64,000 bases of DNA. Origin: Lachnospiraceae bacterium (GTDB lineage Bacteria > Bacillota > Clostridia > Lachnospirales > Lachnospiraceae). The stretch lies in the NCBI GenBank assembly GCA_017938315.1, contig JAGBBV010000008.1, forward strand, positions 1 through 64,000, in the 5' to 3' direction. The translations under genes were made by a program, and so were the position numbers. This document shows, in pieces, positions 26,427-34,663 of the stretch (position 1 is the first letter of the stretch; every line of letters starts with the position of its first letter). The notes under the pieces were generated by a model, which was not told the origin of the DNA, searched no databases, and worked only from the letters and a program-made list of their open reading frames with translations.

Positions 26427-27344
26427 TTATGCTGTTTTCTTCTTTTTCATTTTATCTTCCGCTGTATCAAGAAAAAACTGCATTGCTTTTTCCGCTTGCG
26501 CAGCTGCTTTTGCAATTTCTTGTTTGCTTTCTTTCAGTCTAGACGACCAGCCATCAATATATGCCACATCATTTGTAAATTCGCTATCATCAAAAGCAAT
26601 TTGAAAATGAGATAATAACATCTGACTTCCAATCTGAGCCACCAGTTCTTCTCGACAATATGGGTCTGTGCCAAATGTCTTTCCCACATATCGTCCAACA
26701 CTTTTTGCCGTACTATGAATTATTTCATGTAACAAAGAACTATAGTATGCATACGTAGACTTAAATCCTTCTTTTGCAGGAACCCTTACCATATGATTTG
26801 ACGGACTATAGAAGCAGTTCGAACCATCATCAACAATATCAATTGTTAAGCTGATTGCTTTAGCATATGCATCAATATATTTATCCAACAATTTAGTCTG
26901 CTTCGTACTCGTCTTGTAGGTTTTTACAGCAGGATAATGAGAATGCACGCCACAAATATCTTCAATATTGAAGGCTTGATAGAACCTTAAAAACCTACCT
27001 TTTTCTTGTTTGCCAAATTCGTCCAAAACAGGATTTCCATTTTCGTCCTTTTTATCGAATGTACCATAATAGAAAATTGGCTTCTTGTGTGAACCTTGTT
27101 TTACAAAGATAGACGCATCCTCTGGCTGCGTCTTTCTGTAGTCTTGTAATGCATTAAAAGTCATGTACTCACCCGGTTCAAGTATCATTCTATTAATCCC
27201 TCGATAAGCCTTCCCAGTTGTGTAACTTACTGCAAAAGGAGGTCCACCAGACCACGGGCGAATCCAATGAAATGGTTTGTTTAATGTTTTTGCTTCCTCC
27301 AACTTGTCTAAAATCTTTTGTGTAATAATTTCATACACATTCAT
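26427..27344 (-). CDS. ArdC-like antirestriction protein (ssDNA-binding plus zincin domain)
   Basis: 305 residues. The N-terminal domain has the ArdC-type pattern PFHWIRPWSGGPPFAVSYTT and GKAYRGINRMIL, associated with single-stranded DNA binding. The C-terminal domain is a zincin metallopeptidase-like fold with LLHEIIHST (HExxH) and a downstream glutamate in REELVAQIG. Such proteins protect incoming or replicating element DNA. A Lys-rich tail ends the protein. It precedes the ClpX-like gene in the same direction by 117 nt. Confidence 0.88.
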   Translation of the reverse strand: MNVYEIITQKILDKLEEAKTLNKPFHWIRPWSGGPPFAVSYTTGKAYRGINRMILEPGEYMTFNALQDYRKTQPEDASIFVKQGSHKKPIFYYGTFDKKDENGNPVLDEFGKQEKGRFLRFYQAFNIEDICGVHSHYPAVKTYKTSTKQTKLLDKYIDAYAKAISLTIDIVDDGSNCFYSPSNHMVRVPAKEGFKSTYAYYSSLLHEIIHSTAKSVGRYVGKTFGTDPYCREELVAQIGSQMLLSHFQIAFDDSEFTNDVAYIDGWSSRLKESKQEIAKAAAQAEKAMQFFLDTAEDKMKKKKTA

Positions 27345-27403
27345 GTTCTTTCACATCCTTTCAAAATCGACTAATGACACCGTCTATATATTCAACAATA
27401 TTG

Positions 27404-27429
27404 CGTTGTGCACTATGCACAACGTTTTT
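27404..27429 (+). terminator. Palindrome with plus-strand T-run
   Basis: CGTTGTGCA/TGCACAACG, loop CTA, followed by TTTTT. It works as a plus-strand terminator on paper, but no plus-strand gene lies upstream, so it may instead be an operator for the ArdC-like gene starting 60 nt away. Confidence 0.45.
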
Positions 27430-27448
27430 CATTTTTCGGATTTATGGC

Positions 27449-27479
27449 AAAAAAATATCTGCTCGTATATGAGCAGATA
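27449..27479 (-). terminator. Minus-strand terminator ahead of the ArdC-like gene
   Basis: TATCTGCTC/GAGCAGATA, 9-bp perfect stem, followed on the minus strand by seven T. It faces the palindrome at 27404, giving opposite terminators 30 bp apart. Confidence 0.65.
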
Positions 27480-27590
27480 ACAAAAATGCAACTGTTTGCA
27501 TGATGGGAAAATATTATGTTTTTTCAGTTATATTGCGAATAGAATTAACACATTATAAATTCTATAATAAATAAAAAAGGAGGTATTAAT

Positions 27591-27914
27591 ATGGATAATT
27601 TACAGAAAACTCATATACCAAATAGTAGATATCGTGAAGACGTAAAAATATTTCATGTGAAAAGATATCTTGATTCTGGCATTGGATATAAGAAGTATGC
27701 TCACATGAACGGTATTCCTCATAACACTTTATATCGTTGGATATTAAAATATAAAGATTTATTTGCCAATGACAATATGTCTTTTGAACCTGTACAATGC
27801 ACAATCGGCGAGAGTAAAAAGGATACTATTGAACTTCCTATTGAAGAATATCGAGAATTGGAATCAATCAAAACCAAATACAATATTATTCATTCTATTT
27901 TCAAGAATGTCTAA
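27591..27914 (+). CDS. Small HTH protein, transposase-orfA-like
   Basis: 107 residues. A helix-turn-helix is evident at about 22-58 (HVKRYLDSGIGYKKYAHMNG then IPHNTLYRWILKYKD), similar to the N-terminal HTH of IS3/IS66 accessory proteins, followed by a short helical tail. No transposase catalytic gene or inverted repeats are nearby, so it is more likely a regulator than part of an intact insertion sequence. An excellent AAAAAGGAGG site precedes the start; the gene is on the plus strand, opposite to its neighbours. Confidence 0.75.
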   Translation: MDNLQKTHIPNSRYREDVKIFHVKRYLDSGIGYKKYAHMNGIPHNTLYRWILKYKDLFANDNMSFEPVQCTIGESKKDTIELPIEEYRELESIKTKYNIIHSIFKNV

Positions 27915-27975
27915 TACATATTAATCATTTCCTTTTTTTAAGGTCAGTGAGATACATCCCCTCTCTGACCTTCCA

Positions 27976-28018
27976 TAAAAAAGAACCCATACACTATGAT
28001 ATTCTCATAGCATATGGG
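27976..28018 (-). terminator. Terminator of the transglutaminase-like gene
   Basis: On the minus strand CCCATA and CTATGA pair with TCATAG and TATGGG, with a 2-nt TG/TG interruption, then TTCTTTTTT. It lies 22 nt after the stop codon. Confidence 0.85.
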
Positions 28019-28039
28019 CTCAAGTTGTACTTATATTTC

Positions 28040-29644
28040 TTAGTCACGAAGCCAAGGAACATTGTTGTCAGGGTTCGTAGCATTCTCATAAGTCCAAATT
28101 TGTTTACCGATGGATAAAGGTTCATAAACACCTTTGTAAGTACCATAACCATTTGTGTATTTTCTTTTTGTTTCACTTTGTTTTCCGACTTCAGATGTAT
28201 CAGGACTGTCACATACATAATCATTAAACAAAGTAATATCAATAGGCATCCAGTGTCCATTAAGATAAATAGCATTGTAGGTATGCATATATTCATCATA
28301 AGATGTACAAGGAATACCATTAGAACGACACATAATTGCAAGAATATTAGTGTAATCCCAACATACACCAACACCATTGTAATAAGCAAAGTTATTATCA
28401 TCAGTATAACCATCATAGGTATCTGTTGATGCAACTCTTGCTCTGGAATATTTAAGTTTATCAACTTTGTAACTATCATAAGCAACATTACTTGCAATAT
28501 AGTTTACAAAAGCAAATACTTTTGCTTCATCAGTCCAATCATCTTTGATAAGTTCTTTACCCTTTTCAACCCAAAGGTCAACATGTGTAACTCTACCATT
28601 GGAACCAGATGTAGGATAAGTAATTTCATCCAAATCAAGACAATCGTTAGGGTCGATATTTTTCATTGCTTTAACAAAGTTTCCTCGACCATTTACAATG
28701 GTATCTTTGCTACCATAGTGAATGCTACACATATAACTGTCATTACCATTTACATAAAAATAGTGATATGTCGATACATCATCTTTTGCAGTTGGTACAA
28801 CTGTATAAAGATAATACAAACCATTTTCCAAATCAGTAATGTCAAATGTGTAATTTGTATCTTTTGTTACATTCATATCAGAATAAACAGTATTTTTATC
28901 ACTTAGTTTAAAGATTCTGATACGAGCATTAGGTTCAATTTGAGAACTATGTTTATAGAATGAATAAGTCAAAGTATTACCATCGATAGACATTCTTGTA
29001 CCACAATAACCCTCATAATTGATATTGACATTGCGGATAGGTGTAGAACCAACATTACCGCTTTTCTTAAAGTCATAAAGAATTACTTCGTCAGTATACT
29101 CGATAACAGTATCATAAGTAATTTTCTCAGTAACCTTTTCAGCATTTTCGATGTGCTTTACCTTTTCATCAGTTCCAAGCTTTGCATTTGGTTCAGCCAC
29201 AGTATCTGATTCAGGTTCTTCTATTATCCTAATCGAACTAGAATCAAATATTATTTTTTCTTCGATTATTGCTTCATTTTCTTCAATTATTGACTCTTTT
29301 TCTTCGATTACTTCTTCTTTTTGGAGTTCTGTTTTTTCAACTAATTCAATAGCCGGTTCTTCTTCAACCACATTTTCATTATTCTCGACCGATGTGATTT
29401 CGCTTTTTGCAATGGCTTTCTTTTCTCCATCCCCTTTAATAATGCTTCCAGAGACAATACCTGCCAAAAATAAAAGAAACAATGAAACAATAGCAACTCG
29501 TATTTTAGAGGTAGACTTTTTCTTAGCAATAAGTAGGTCGTTGCCACTTTGTTCAGTCACTGTTTCATTGTCAATGACAGTACCACAAACCGAGCAAAAA
29601 TTTGCACCTTCACTTACTTCTTTTCCACAATTCTTACAGAACAT
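28040..29644 (-). CDS. Zinc-ribbon membrane protein with transglutaminase-like domain
   Basis: About 534 residues. A zinc ribbon at 1-25 (CKNCG ... CSVCG), a TM helix near 48-70, an acidic low-complexity stalk of about 100 residues rich in EEK/IEE, a beta-rich middle domain, and a C-terminal transglutaminase-like protease fold with Cys in GVGVCWDYTNILA, His in YMHTYNAIYL and Asp in MPIDITLF. The triad appears intact. The topology puts the ribbon inside and the enzyme outside the cell. Start at 29644 follows GGAGGGAAAAA. Role in the element is unknown; cell-surface modification or exclusion are possibilities (inference). Confidence 0.85.
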   Translation of the reverse strand: MFCKNCGKEVSEGANFCSVCGTVIDNETVTEQSGNDLLIAKKKSTSKIRVAIVSLFLLFLAGIVSGSIIKGDGEKKAIAKSEITSVENNENVVEEEPAIELVEKTELQKEEVIEEKESIIEENEAIIEEKIIFDSSSIRIIEEPESDTVAEPNAKLGTDEKVKHIENAEKVTEKITYDTVIEYTDEVILYDFKKSGNVGSTPIRNVNINYEGYCGTRMSIDGNTLTYSFYKHSSQIEPNARIRIFKLSDKNTVYSDMNVTKDTNYTFDITDLENGLYYLYTVVPTAKDDVSTYHYFYVNGNDSYMCSIHYGSKDTIVNGRGNFVKAMKNIDPNDCLDLDEITYPTSGSNGRVTHVDLWVEKGKELIKDDWTDEAKVFAFVNYIASNVAYDSYKVDKLKYSRARVASTDTYDGYTDDNNFAYYNGVGVCWDYTNILAIMCRSNGIPCTSYDEYMHTYNAIYLNGHWMPIDITLFNDYVCDSPDTSEVGKQSETKRKYTNGYGTYKGVYEPLSIGKQIWTYENATNPDNNVPWLRD

Positions 29645-29686
29645 TTTTTCCCTCCATAAAAGATGCAGCATTTAAAATCAAACTAT

Positions 29687-29827
29687 TCATCTTTTTGTCA
29701 CATCGCCAATAAACCAACGTGTTCCATCTGGTGTCTCATTTGTATGACAGACTATTTGAGAAGCACACGAATGTTCTTTACCATCCGCACATTTGATTAT
29801 GTATAATCGCTTTGTTTTAATCTGCAC
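29687..29827 (-). CDS. Possible small Cys-containing protein
   Basis: A 46-codon minus-strand frame starting at a GTG, with protein-like composition (RLYIIKCADGKEHSCA and TNETPDGTRWFIGDV). It fills most of the gap between the two zinc-ribbon genes. The start has no good ribosome site, so it may be a remnant. Confidence 0.3.
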   Translation of the reverse strand: MQIKTKRLYIIKCADGKEHSCASQIVCHTNETPDGTRWFIGDVTKR

Positions 29828-29875
29828 ACCAAAATTTAGCCAAAACTTGATAGTTATTTTTACCGATTATATGTT

Positions 29876-30520
29876 TTATCTTACTTTCTTGAGTTCACGA
29901 TTAGTCTCTTCAGTATCAAATGGTAACAATCTTCCAGCTACAAACATAGATAGATTTTCATCGTCATCTTTAAATACGAAAAAGAGTGTTTCGTTACTAT
30001 CGACAGGCCCTATGCTCCAACTCAAATCACCATTCTCATGCTCTGTATAGTATACATTATATTCAAAACGCTCAGTTCTTTCTTCATCATAACCATCAAT
30101 GTCTGTAAAATAGAATGTACGCTCTGCACTACCATCACTATTAAGTTTTACACTATATGTAACCTCATCTAGAAACAGCGTATCTTCTCTATTTAGATTA
30201 AAAATAACTCCTTTATATTCACCACGAGAGTCACTCGCCCAATTTGCCTTGTAAGTACACTCCCATGTACCAACAAGTTCTCTTTCAACCTGCTTAGTCG
30301 GTGAATTATAATATCTTATCGCCAAAATTATCACAACGAGAGCAACAAGCGCAATTGCAACAATTCCTTTTTTTCGTTTTTTATTCGGCTTTTTCACATC
30401 TGATTGGGAAGATGCTACATTACCATTATTGATATTAGCAACACCATTAATAGGTGTTCCGCACTTAGGACAAAATTGTGTCCCTTCTACTAATTGATTT
30501 CCACATTGACTACAAAACAT
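29876..30520 (-). CDS. Zinc-ribbon single-pass membrane protein
   Basis: 214 residues. N-terminal zinc ribbon CSQCG ... CPKCG, a basic linker KKPNKKRKKG, one TM helix near 49-66, and an extracytoplasmic beta-rich domain of about 140 residues (LVGTWECTYKANW ... TERFEYNVYY ... LSWSIGPVDS) with lipocalin-like repeated strands. The same architecture starts the neighbouring transglutaminase-like protein, so the two probably belong to one surface module. No enzymatic motif is visible. Confidence 0.8.
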   Translation of the reverse strand: MFCSQCGNQLVEGTQFCPKCGTPINGVANINNGNVASSQSDVKKPNKKRKKGIVAIALVALVVIILAIRYYNSPTKQVERELVGTWECTYKANWASDSRGEYKGVIFNLNREDTLFLDEVTYSVKLNSDGSAERTFYFTDIDGYDEERTERFEYNVYYTEHENGDLSWSIGPVDSNETLFFVFKDDDENLSMFVAGRLLPFDTEETNRELKKVR

Positions 30521-30641
30521 ACCTAATCATCTCCATTTTCTTTTATGATATCGCATAGTATTACATACTGACAGTTTATTGTAATATATTTTTATATGCA
30601 ATGTCAAACTATAATTAATATCAAAAGCGAGGTTTGATATC

Positions 30642-30833
30642 ATGAAAAATACTGAACTAGAAAAACTGGTTTTAAAAAAGCGTGGTGAGGATGGCACAAA
30701 GGTAATCACAATTAGGATTCGAGAAAATCTGCTTGCAGATATAGACGCCACAGCACAACAAATCAACTACTCAAGAAACGAATTAATTTGTGCCATTCTT
30801 CAGCATGGTATAAACAATATAGAGATTCAATGA
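30642..30833 (+). CDS. Ribbon-helix-helix DNA-binding protein
   Basis: 63 residues. A basic N-terminus, then the beta strand VITIRIRENLL and two helices (ADIDATAQQINYSRNELICAIL), the Arc/CopG pattern. Such proteins repress their own or neighbouring promoters. GCGAGG precedes the start. It is divergent from the zinc-ribbon genes, so it may control them. Similar in design to the protein at 58409 in element 2. Confidence 0.8.
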   Translation: MKNTELEKLVLKKRGEDGTKVITIRIRENLLADIDATAQQINYSRNELICAILQHGINNIEIQ

Positions 30834-30881
30834 ATTAGTTACTCTGAATCTAATATAAAAACTTTAATATTCGATACATAA

Positions 30882-30920
30882 TAAAAAGAACCAGCGAGAT
30901 TTTTATACCTCACTGGTTCT
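30882..30920 (-). terminator. Terminator of the short ORF at the ssrA end
   Basis: AGAACCAG-GAG pairs with CTC-CTGGTTCT, with a one-base mismatch, followed on the minus strand by TTTTTATT. It lies just after the stop at 30924. Confidence 0.8.
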
Positions 30921-30923
30921 AAA

Positions 30924-31190
30924 TTATACGATTCCTAAATTTTTAAATGCCTCTATAACCATCTTCTCTTTTTCAGATTTTAAATTTGGTAAAACAATTT
31001 CTTTTTCTCCCCTAGCTTCTAATGAACTTAAGCCACATTTATTTCTTACCTGCGTAATGGTAGAGCGACTTATCCGCACTTCGTAGTGGTCATATACCCA
31101 ATGAATTATTCCACCAAACGTCAATGCGTATTCTTTTGTTCTTGGGGGTTGGGATAATTCTATGATTATTCCAAAGACATTTCCAAACAC
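30924..31190 (-). CDS. Short protein at the ssrA-proximal end of element 1
   Basis: About 88 residues from a GTG at 31190. The frame is open further upstream right into ssrA, but that part is simply tmRNA sequence. The segment KEYALTFGGIIHWVYDHYEV then SRSTITQVRNKCGLSS looks like a helix-turn-helix-bearing small protein; I do not know the family. No ATG is available in frame, also not in the predicted circular form. The AGGG six bases before the GTG lies in the 3' arm of the hairpin at 31194-31217, so translation may be limited. It could be a 5'-truncated gene. Confidence 0.5.
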   Translation of the reverse strand: MFGNVFGIIIELSQPPRTKEYALTFGGIIHWVYDHYEVRISRSTITQVRNKCGLSSLEARGEKEIVLPNLKSEKEKMVIEAFKNLGIV

Positions 31191-31193
31191 AGA

Positions 31194-31217
31194 AACCCTA
31201 GTGTTTGAACTAGGGTT
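31194..31217 (-). terminator. Hairpin downstream of ssrA
   Basis: AACCCTAG/CTAGGGTT, 8-bp stem and 8-nt loop, 18 nt after the tmRNA 3' end. The following T content is modest. It is element-borne if the boundary is at 31234. Confidence 0.6.
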
Positions 31218-31233
31218 CGTATACCTGTGGTCG

Positions 31234-31239
31234 AGTGGA
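31234..31239 (+). other. Right attachment core of element 1 (candidate)
   Basis: AGTGGA at the junction of ssrA and element DNA, matching 18675-18680. On the minus strand it contributes TCCA of the tmRNA acceptor end, so integration preserves the RNA. Confidence 0.5.
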
Positions 31240-31580
31240 TTAGGCGGGAGTCGAACCCGCGTCCAAAGACCCATTCCCTGTCCTTCTACTATCATAGTCA
31301 ATTGTTTTGGTTTCCCGCATTCCCTCCCAGATCAGGAAATTGACACCCCAATCCGTTTAGTAGCTTCATCATACGCCCACAGGTGCAAAGCTTAGCCTGT
31401 GTCGTTTCCTACATAGTCGATGCCCGGATCTTAATGTGTAGGTGCACTAAGTCGGACAGCTGCCATTAGGCAGCGTATGCTAATTTATTATCAGCGTTTA
31501 TATTTAGTGTTGCGATTTGACGCATCGCCTGCGGATAGCTTCTCCAGCTGCAAGACCCCTGTCGAAACCTTTACTAACCC
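31236..31580 (-). ncRNA. ssrA: tmRNA
   Basis: The minus strand starts GGGTTAG and continues with GTTTCGACAGGGG, the conserved tmRNA 5' region; the 3' end has a T-arm (GCGGGTTCGACTCCCGC) and CTAATCC, which pairs with the 5' end to close the acceptor stem, then discriminator A. CCA seems not to be encoded. The tag reading frame ends ADNKLAYAA-stop at 31466-31495; the resume codon is uncertain. It rescues stalled ribosomes together with SmpB, whose gene lies 69 nt upstream. Element 1 begins exactly at its 3' end. Confidence 0.95.
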
Positions 31581-31649
31581 TTATCTGATTTAATTATAAC
31601 ATTTATCACACCAATAGCAATGAAAAAAGTGTGAAAACTTTCTGAATTC

Positions 31650-32117
31650 TTATACCCGAAGCCTGATTTTCATTTCCTTTTCCGCTTCGCGCTTCTGGTC
31701 TTTTTTCGCAATATCCTGACGCTTATCATAAAGCTTTTTACCTTTTGCAAGACCAATCTCTATTTTTGCTCTTCCATTCGAAAAATATACCTGAAGAGGT
31801 ACTAGTGTATAGCCCTTTTCTGCACTACTTCCAATGAGTTTACGGATTTCCTGCTTATGTAACAGCAGTTTCTTTGGGCGCAAGGGATCCTTATTGAAAA
31901 TATTTCCTTTTTCATAAGGACTTACGTGCATGCCGTAAATATACACTTCCCCTTTTTCTACACGGATAAAAGCTTCCTTGATGCTGCACTTTCCCATGCG
32001 GAGGGATTTCACTTCCGTTCCGTGCAGCACAAGACCTGCTTCATATTTTTCTTCAATAAAATAATCATGATATGCTTTTTTGTTATTCGCAACCAGTTTC
32101 ATAGCCTCTTTTGCCAT
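31650..32117 (-). CDS. smpB: SsrA-binding protein SmpB
   Basis: 155 residues, full family length. It has the OB-fold start [20 protein letters not shown], the core [13 protein letters not shown] and [18 protein letters not shown], and the C-terminal tail [18 protein letters not shown] that inserts in the ribosomal mRNA path. It binds tmRNA and delivers it with EF-Tu to stalled ribosomes. It begins 2 nt after the rnr stop and is followed by ssrA, so protein and RNA partners are adjacent. Confidence 0.97.
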   Translation of the reverse strand: MAKEAMKLVANNKKAYHDYFIEEKYEAGLVLHGTEVKSLRMGKCSIKEAFIRVEKGEVYIYGMHVSPYEKGNIFNKDPLRPKKLLLHKQEIRKLIGSSAEKGYTLVPLQVYFSNGRAKIEIGLAKGKKLYDKRQDIAKKDQKREAEKEMKIRLRV

Positions 32118-32119
32118 GA

Positions 32120-34276
32120 TTATTCTCCTTCCTCAGGTGCCAAAATAAAATCAATGCTCTTAGACATTCTGTCTACGTCATCTACCATAATGGTTACCTT
32201 TTGTCCCAGTTTAAAGCATTTGCCGGTATCTCTTCCTACCATTTCGTAGGTTTCTTCTCTATAGTAATAATAATCTCCCACAAGGCGTGATACGTGTATC
32301 ATACCTTCCACGGTATTGGGTAGTTCCACATAAATTCCCCATGCGGTAATCCCGGAAATCACGCCCTCGTATTTATTGCCGATGCGGCTTTCCATATACT
32401 GTGCTTTCTTCAGTTTGTCCGTTTCCCGCTCTGCCTCGTCTGCACGGCGTTCCATCTCTGAGGAGTGCTTTGCAACCTCAGGCAGAATCGCCTTATAATG
32501 CTCTACTCTCTCTTCCTTTAATCTGCCACGAAGCTGTTCCTTGATAATGCGGTGAATCTGCAAATCGGGATATCTTCTGATGGGAGAAGTAAAGTGACAA
32601 TAATACTGACAGGCAAGACCAAAGTGTCCGCTACAATTTACGGTATATTTGGCCTGCTTCATACTGCGCAGGGTCAGTCTTGCAATCAGCGCTTCTTCAT
32701 CGGTTCCTTCTATTTTACCAAGAAGCTTTTGTATCTCCTTGGGATGAACCTCATTTTCACCCACTTTAACTTTGATATGATAGCCAAAATTGTTAATGAA
32801 GGTACCCAGTTTTAAAATTTTCTCCGGATCCGGAGTTTCATGGGTACGGTATACAAAAGGCATCTCCATCCAGTAAAAATGCTGTGCCACTGTTTCATTG
32901 GCAAGAAGCATAAAATCCTCAATGATTTTGGTGGCTGTATTTCTGTCATAGGGCTTAATTTCAAGAGGTACTCCATTCTCATCCAGAATCATTTTACTTT
33001 CCGGGAAATCAAAGTCAATAGAACCACGTTTTCTTCTCTTTTCACGGAGAATTCCCGAAAGTTCCTGCATCATGCGGAACATGGGCACCAGTTCTTCATA
33101 CTTATCTATGGTCTCTTTATCGTCATCTTCCAATATTTTCTTCACTTCCGTATAGGACATACGGCTGTTTACGTTGATGACAGACTCTACAATTTCATAA
33201 TCCGTCACTTCCCCTTTATCGTCAATGGTCATAAGACAGCTCAGTGCAAGTCTGTCCACTCCCTGGTTTAAAGAACAGATTCCGTTTGATAATGCATGGG
33301 GAAGCATAGGAATCACCCTATCAACCAGGTAAACACTGGTGCCACGCTTCAATGCTTCTCTGTCAAGGGCAGAGTTTTCCTGTACATAGTTGGTAACATC
33401 TGCGATATGCACGCCCAGATGATAACCGTTTTCATCTTTATATACATTGACAGCATCGTCTAAATCTTTGGCATCCTCTCCGTCAATGGTTACCATGGTA
33501 ACGTCGCGAAGGTCTCTCCGCCCTGCCATATCTGCTTCGGATACCTCTTTATTCATGCGCTCTGCCTGGTTTAATACCTTTGCGTCAAATTCTGTAGGAA
33601 GTTCAAAGCCCTTTACAATAGACATAATATCCACGCCGGGGTCATTGATATGCCCGATAATTTCTACCACTTTACCTTCAGGTTTATGCTTATCATCACC
33701 GTAATCTGTGAGTTCTACTACTACTTTATGCCCGTTCACTGCTCCTTTAGAACGTTCAATGGGCACAAAAATATCAGAAGACATTTTATCATTGTCAGGA
33801 ATCACAAAACCGAAGGTCTTGGATTTTTCAAAGGTTCCCACTACCTGTGTCAGGGCATGCTCTAAAATGGCGACCACTTTTGCCTCGGGACGTTTTCCTC
33901 GCTGTTCATTTAAAAGTTCAACCTGTACCTTATCCTTATGAAAAGCACCGTTTACACCGCTCTCCGGAATAAACAAATCCTGTTCTCTTCCTTCTATCTC
34001 CACAAAACCAAAGCCTCTGGAATTGCTGATAAAGGTTCCAATTAATTCTCCGTCCTGCTTTTTCCCGTCGCCCTTTAAATACTTGCCGCGCTTGGTAATC
34101 TGCAGTCTTCCTTCTGCCAAAAGTTCTTCTAATACCTGCTTTAAATCAGCACGTTCCTCCGGTTTTACCTGCATAAAAATGGCTAGTTCCTTTTCTTTCA
34201 TGGGAACATACAATTCATCCTCTACCAGTTCACATATTAAGTTTTTCCGTCTTTCATGAATATCTTGTCCCATCAA
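32120..34276 (-). CDS. rnr: Ribonuclease R
   Basis: 718 residues. N-terminal winged-helix region, cold-shock domains ([17 protein letters not shown] and TFGFVIPDN), the RNB catalytic domain with [14 protein letters not shown], carrying the metal-binding aspartates, and a C-terminal S1 domain ([19 protein letters not shown]). It degrades structured RNA 3' to 5' and partners with the trans-translation system, in keeping with its place directly ahead of smpB and ssrA. Confidence 0.97.
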   Translation of the reverse strand: MMGQDIHERRKNLICELVEDELYVPMKEKELAIFMQVKPEERADLKQVLEELLAEGRLQITKRGKYLKGDGKKQDGELIGTFISNSRGFGFVEIEGREQDLFIPESGVNGAFHKDKVQVELLNEQRGKRPEAKVVAILEHALTQVVGTFEKSKTFGFVIPDNDKMSSDIFVPIERSKGAVNGHKVVVELTDYGDDKHKPEGKVVEIIGHINDPGVDIMSIVKGFELPTEFDAKVLNQAERMNKEVSEADMAGRRDLRDVTMVTIDGEDAKDLDDAVNVYKDENGYHLGVHIADVTNYVQENSALDREALKRGTSVYLVDRVIPMLPHALSNGICSLNQGVDRLALSCLMTIDDKGEVTDYEIVESVINVNSRMSYTEVKKILEDDDKETIDKYEELVPMFRMMQELSGILREKRRKRGSIDFDFPESKMILDENGVPLEIKPYDRNTATKIIEDFMLLANETVAQHFYWMEMPFVYRTHETPDPEKILKLGTFINNFGYHIKVKVGENEVHPKEIQKLLGKIEGTDEEALIARLTLRSMKQAKYTVNCSGHFGLACQYYCHFTSPIRRYPDLQIHRIIKEQLRGRLKEERVEHYKAILPEVAKHSSEMERRADEAERETDKLKKAQYMESRIGNKYEGVISGITAWGIYVELPNTVEGMIHVSRLVGDYYYYREETYEMVGRDTGKCFKLGQKVTIMVDDVDRMSKSIDFILAPEEGE

Positions 34277-34290
34277 AATCTCCTATAAAG

Positions 34291-34320
34291 TAAAAAAAGC
34301 ACTCTTTTGCAAGAGTGCTT
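34291..34320 (-). terminator. Terminator between secG and rnr
   Basis: AAGCACTCTT/AAGAGTGCTT, 10-bp stem with a 4-nt loop, followed on the minus strand by TTTTTTT. It would end or attenuate secG transcription ahead of rnr. Confidence 0.85.
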
Positions 34321-34326
34321 AAGTTC

Positions 34327-34566
34327 TTAAAATACGTTAAGGTTTAAAACTACTGTAAGTAAAATAAATGCAACCGCAAGATACTTTGTAATCTTTACTA
34401 AGTTACCTTCCATGGAACGTCCTTTATTCTTACCCCAGTAGGTTTCAGCAGCTCCGCTTACAGCTCCAAGTCCTGCTGATTTACCTTCCTGCATCAATAC
34501 TAAAACAGCTAATGCAATACTAACTAATATAAAAATAATCTGAATGATAATTCTTAATACTGCCAT
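34327..34566 (-). CDS. secG: Preprotein translocase subunit SecG
   Basis: 79 residues with two membrane helices separated by the conserved loop LMQEGKSAGLGAVSGAAET. Start at 34566 is set by TAGGAGGTGTAGAA; the earlier in-frame start has no such site. It is the small accessory subunit of the SecYEG channel. The order secG, rnr, smpB, ssrA is common in Firmicutes. Confidence 0.93.
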   Translation of the reverse strand: MAVLRIIIQIIFILVSIALAVLVLMQEGKSAGLGAVSGAAETYWGKNKGRSMEGNLVKITKYLAVAFILLTVVLNLNVF

Positions 34567-34663
34567 TTCTACACCTCCTAATGCCGAACAAACCATAGTT
34601 TACCATATAAAACCATAGATTTCAAGCATTTTATCTCAATTTTGTAGATTATGTCGCTTTCCC

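Larger units (their letters stand above)
18675..31239. mobile_element. Element 1: serine-recombinase satellite-like element at ssrA
   Basis: About 12.6 kb between the ssrA 3' end and a stranded terminator. It holds a large serine recombinase at the left end, a D5/P4 primase, an HTH regulator, a 1.35-kb structured gene-free core with iteron-like repeats, a ClpX-like ATPase, an ArdC-like protein, an HTH protein, two zinc-ribbon membrane proteins and a ribbon-helix-helix protein. No relaxase, type IV secretion, capsid or terminase gene is recognisable. It resembles a replication-competent integrative element or phage satellite rather than a conjugative element or prophage. Confidence 0.75.

Noticed and set aside
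27591-27914. Intact insertion sequence
   Set aside because: Only an HTH protein is present; no catalytic transposase gene or terminal inverted repeats were found around it.
27940-27972. Terminator of the small HTH gene
   Set aside because: The stem AAGGTCAG/CTGACCTT is good but is followed by A, not T, in both directions.
18675-31239. Prophage or conjugative element
   Set aside because: No capsid, terminase, tail, relaxase or type IV secretion gene could be recognised.
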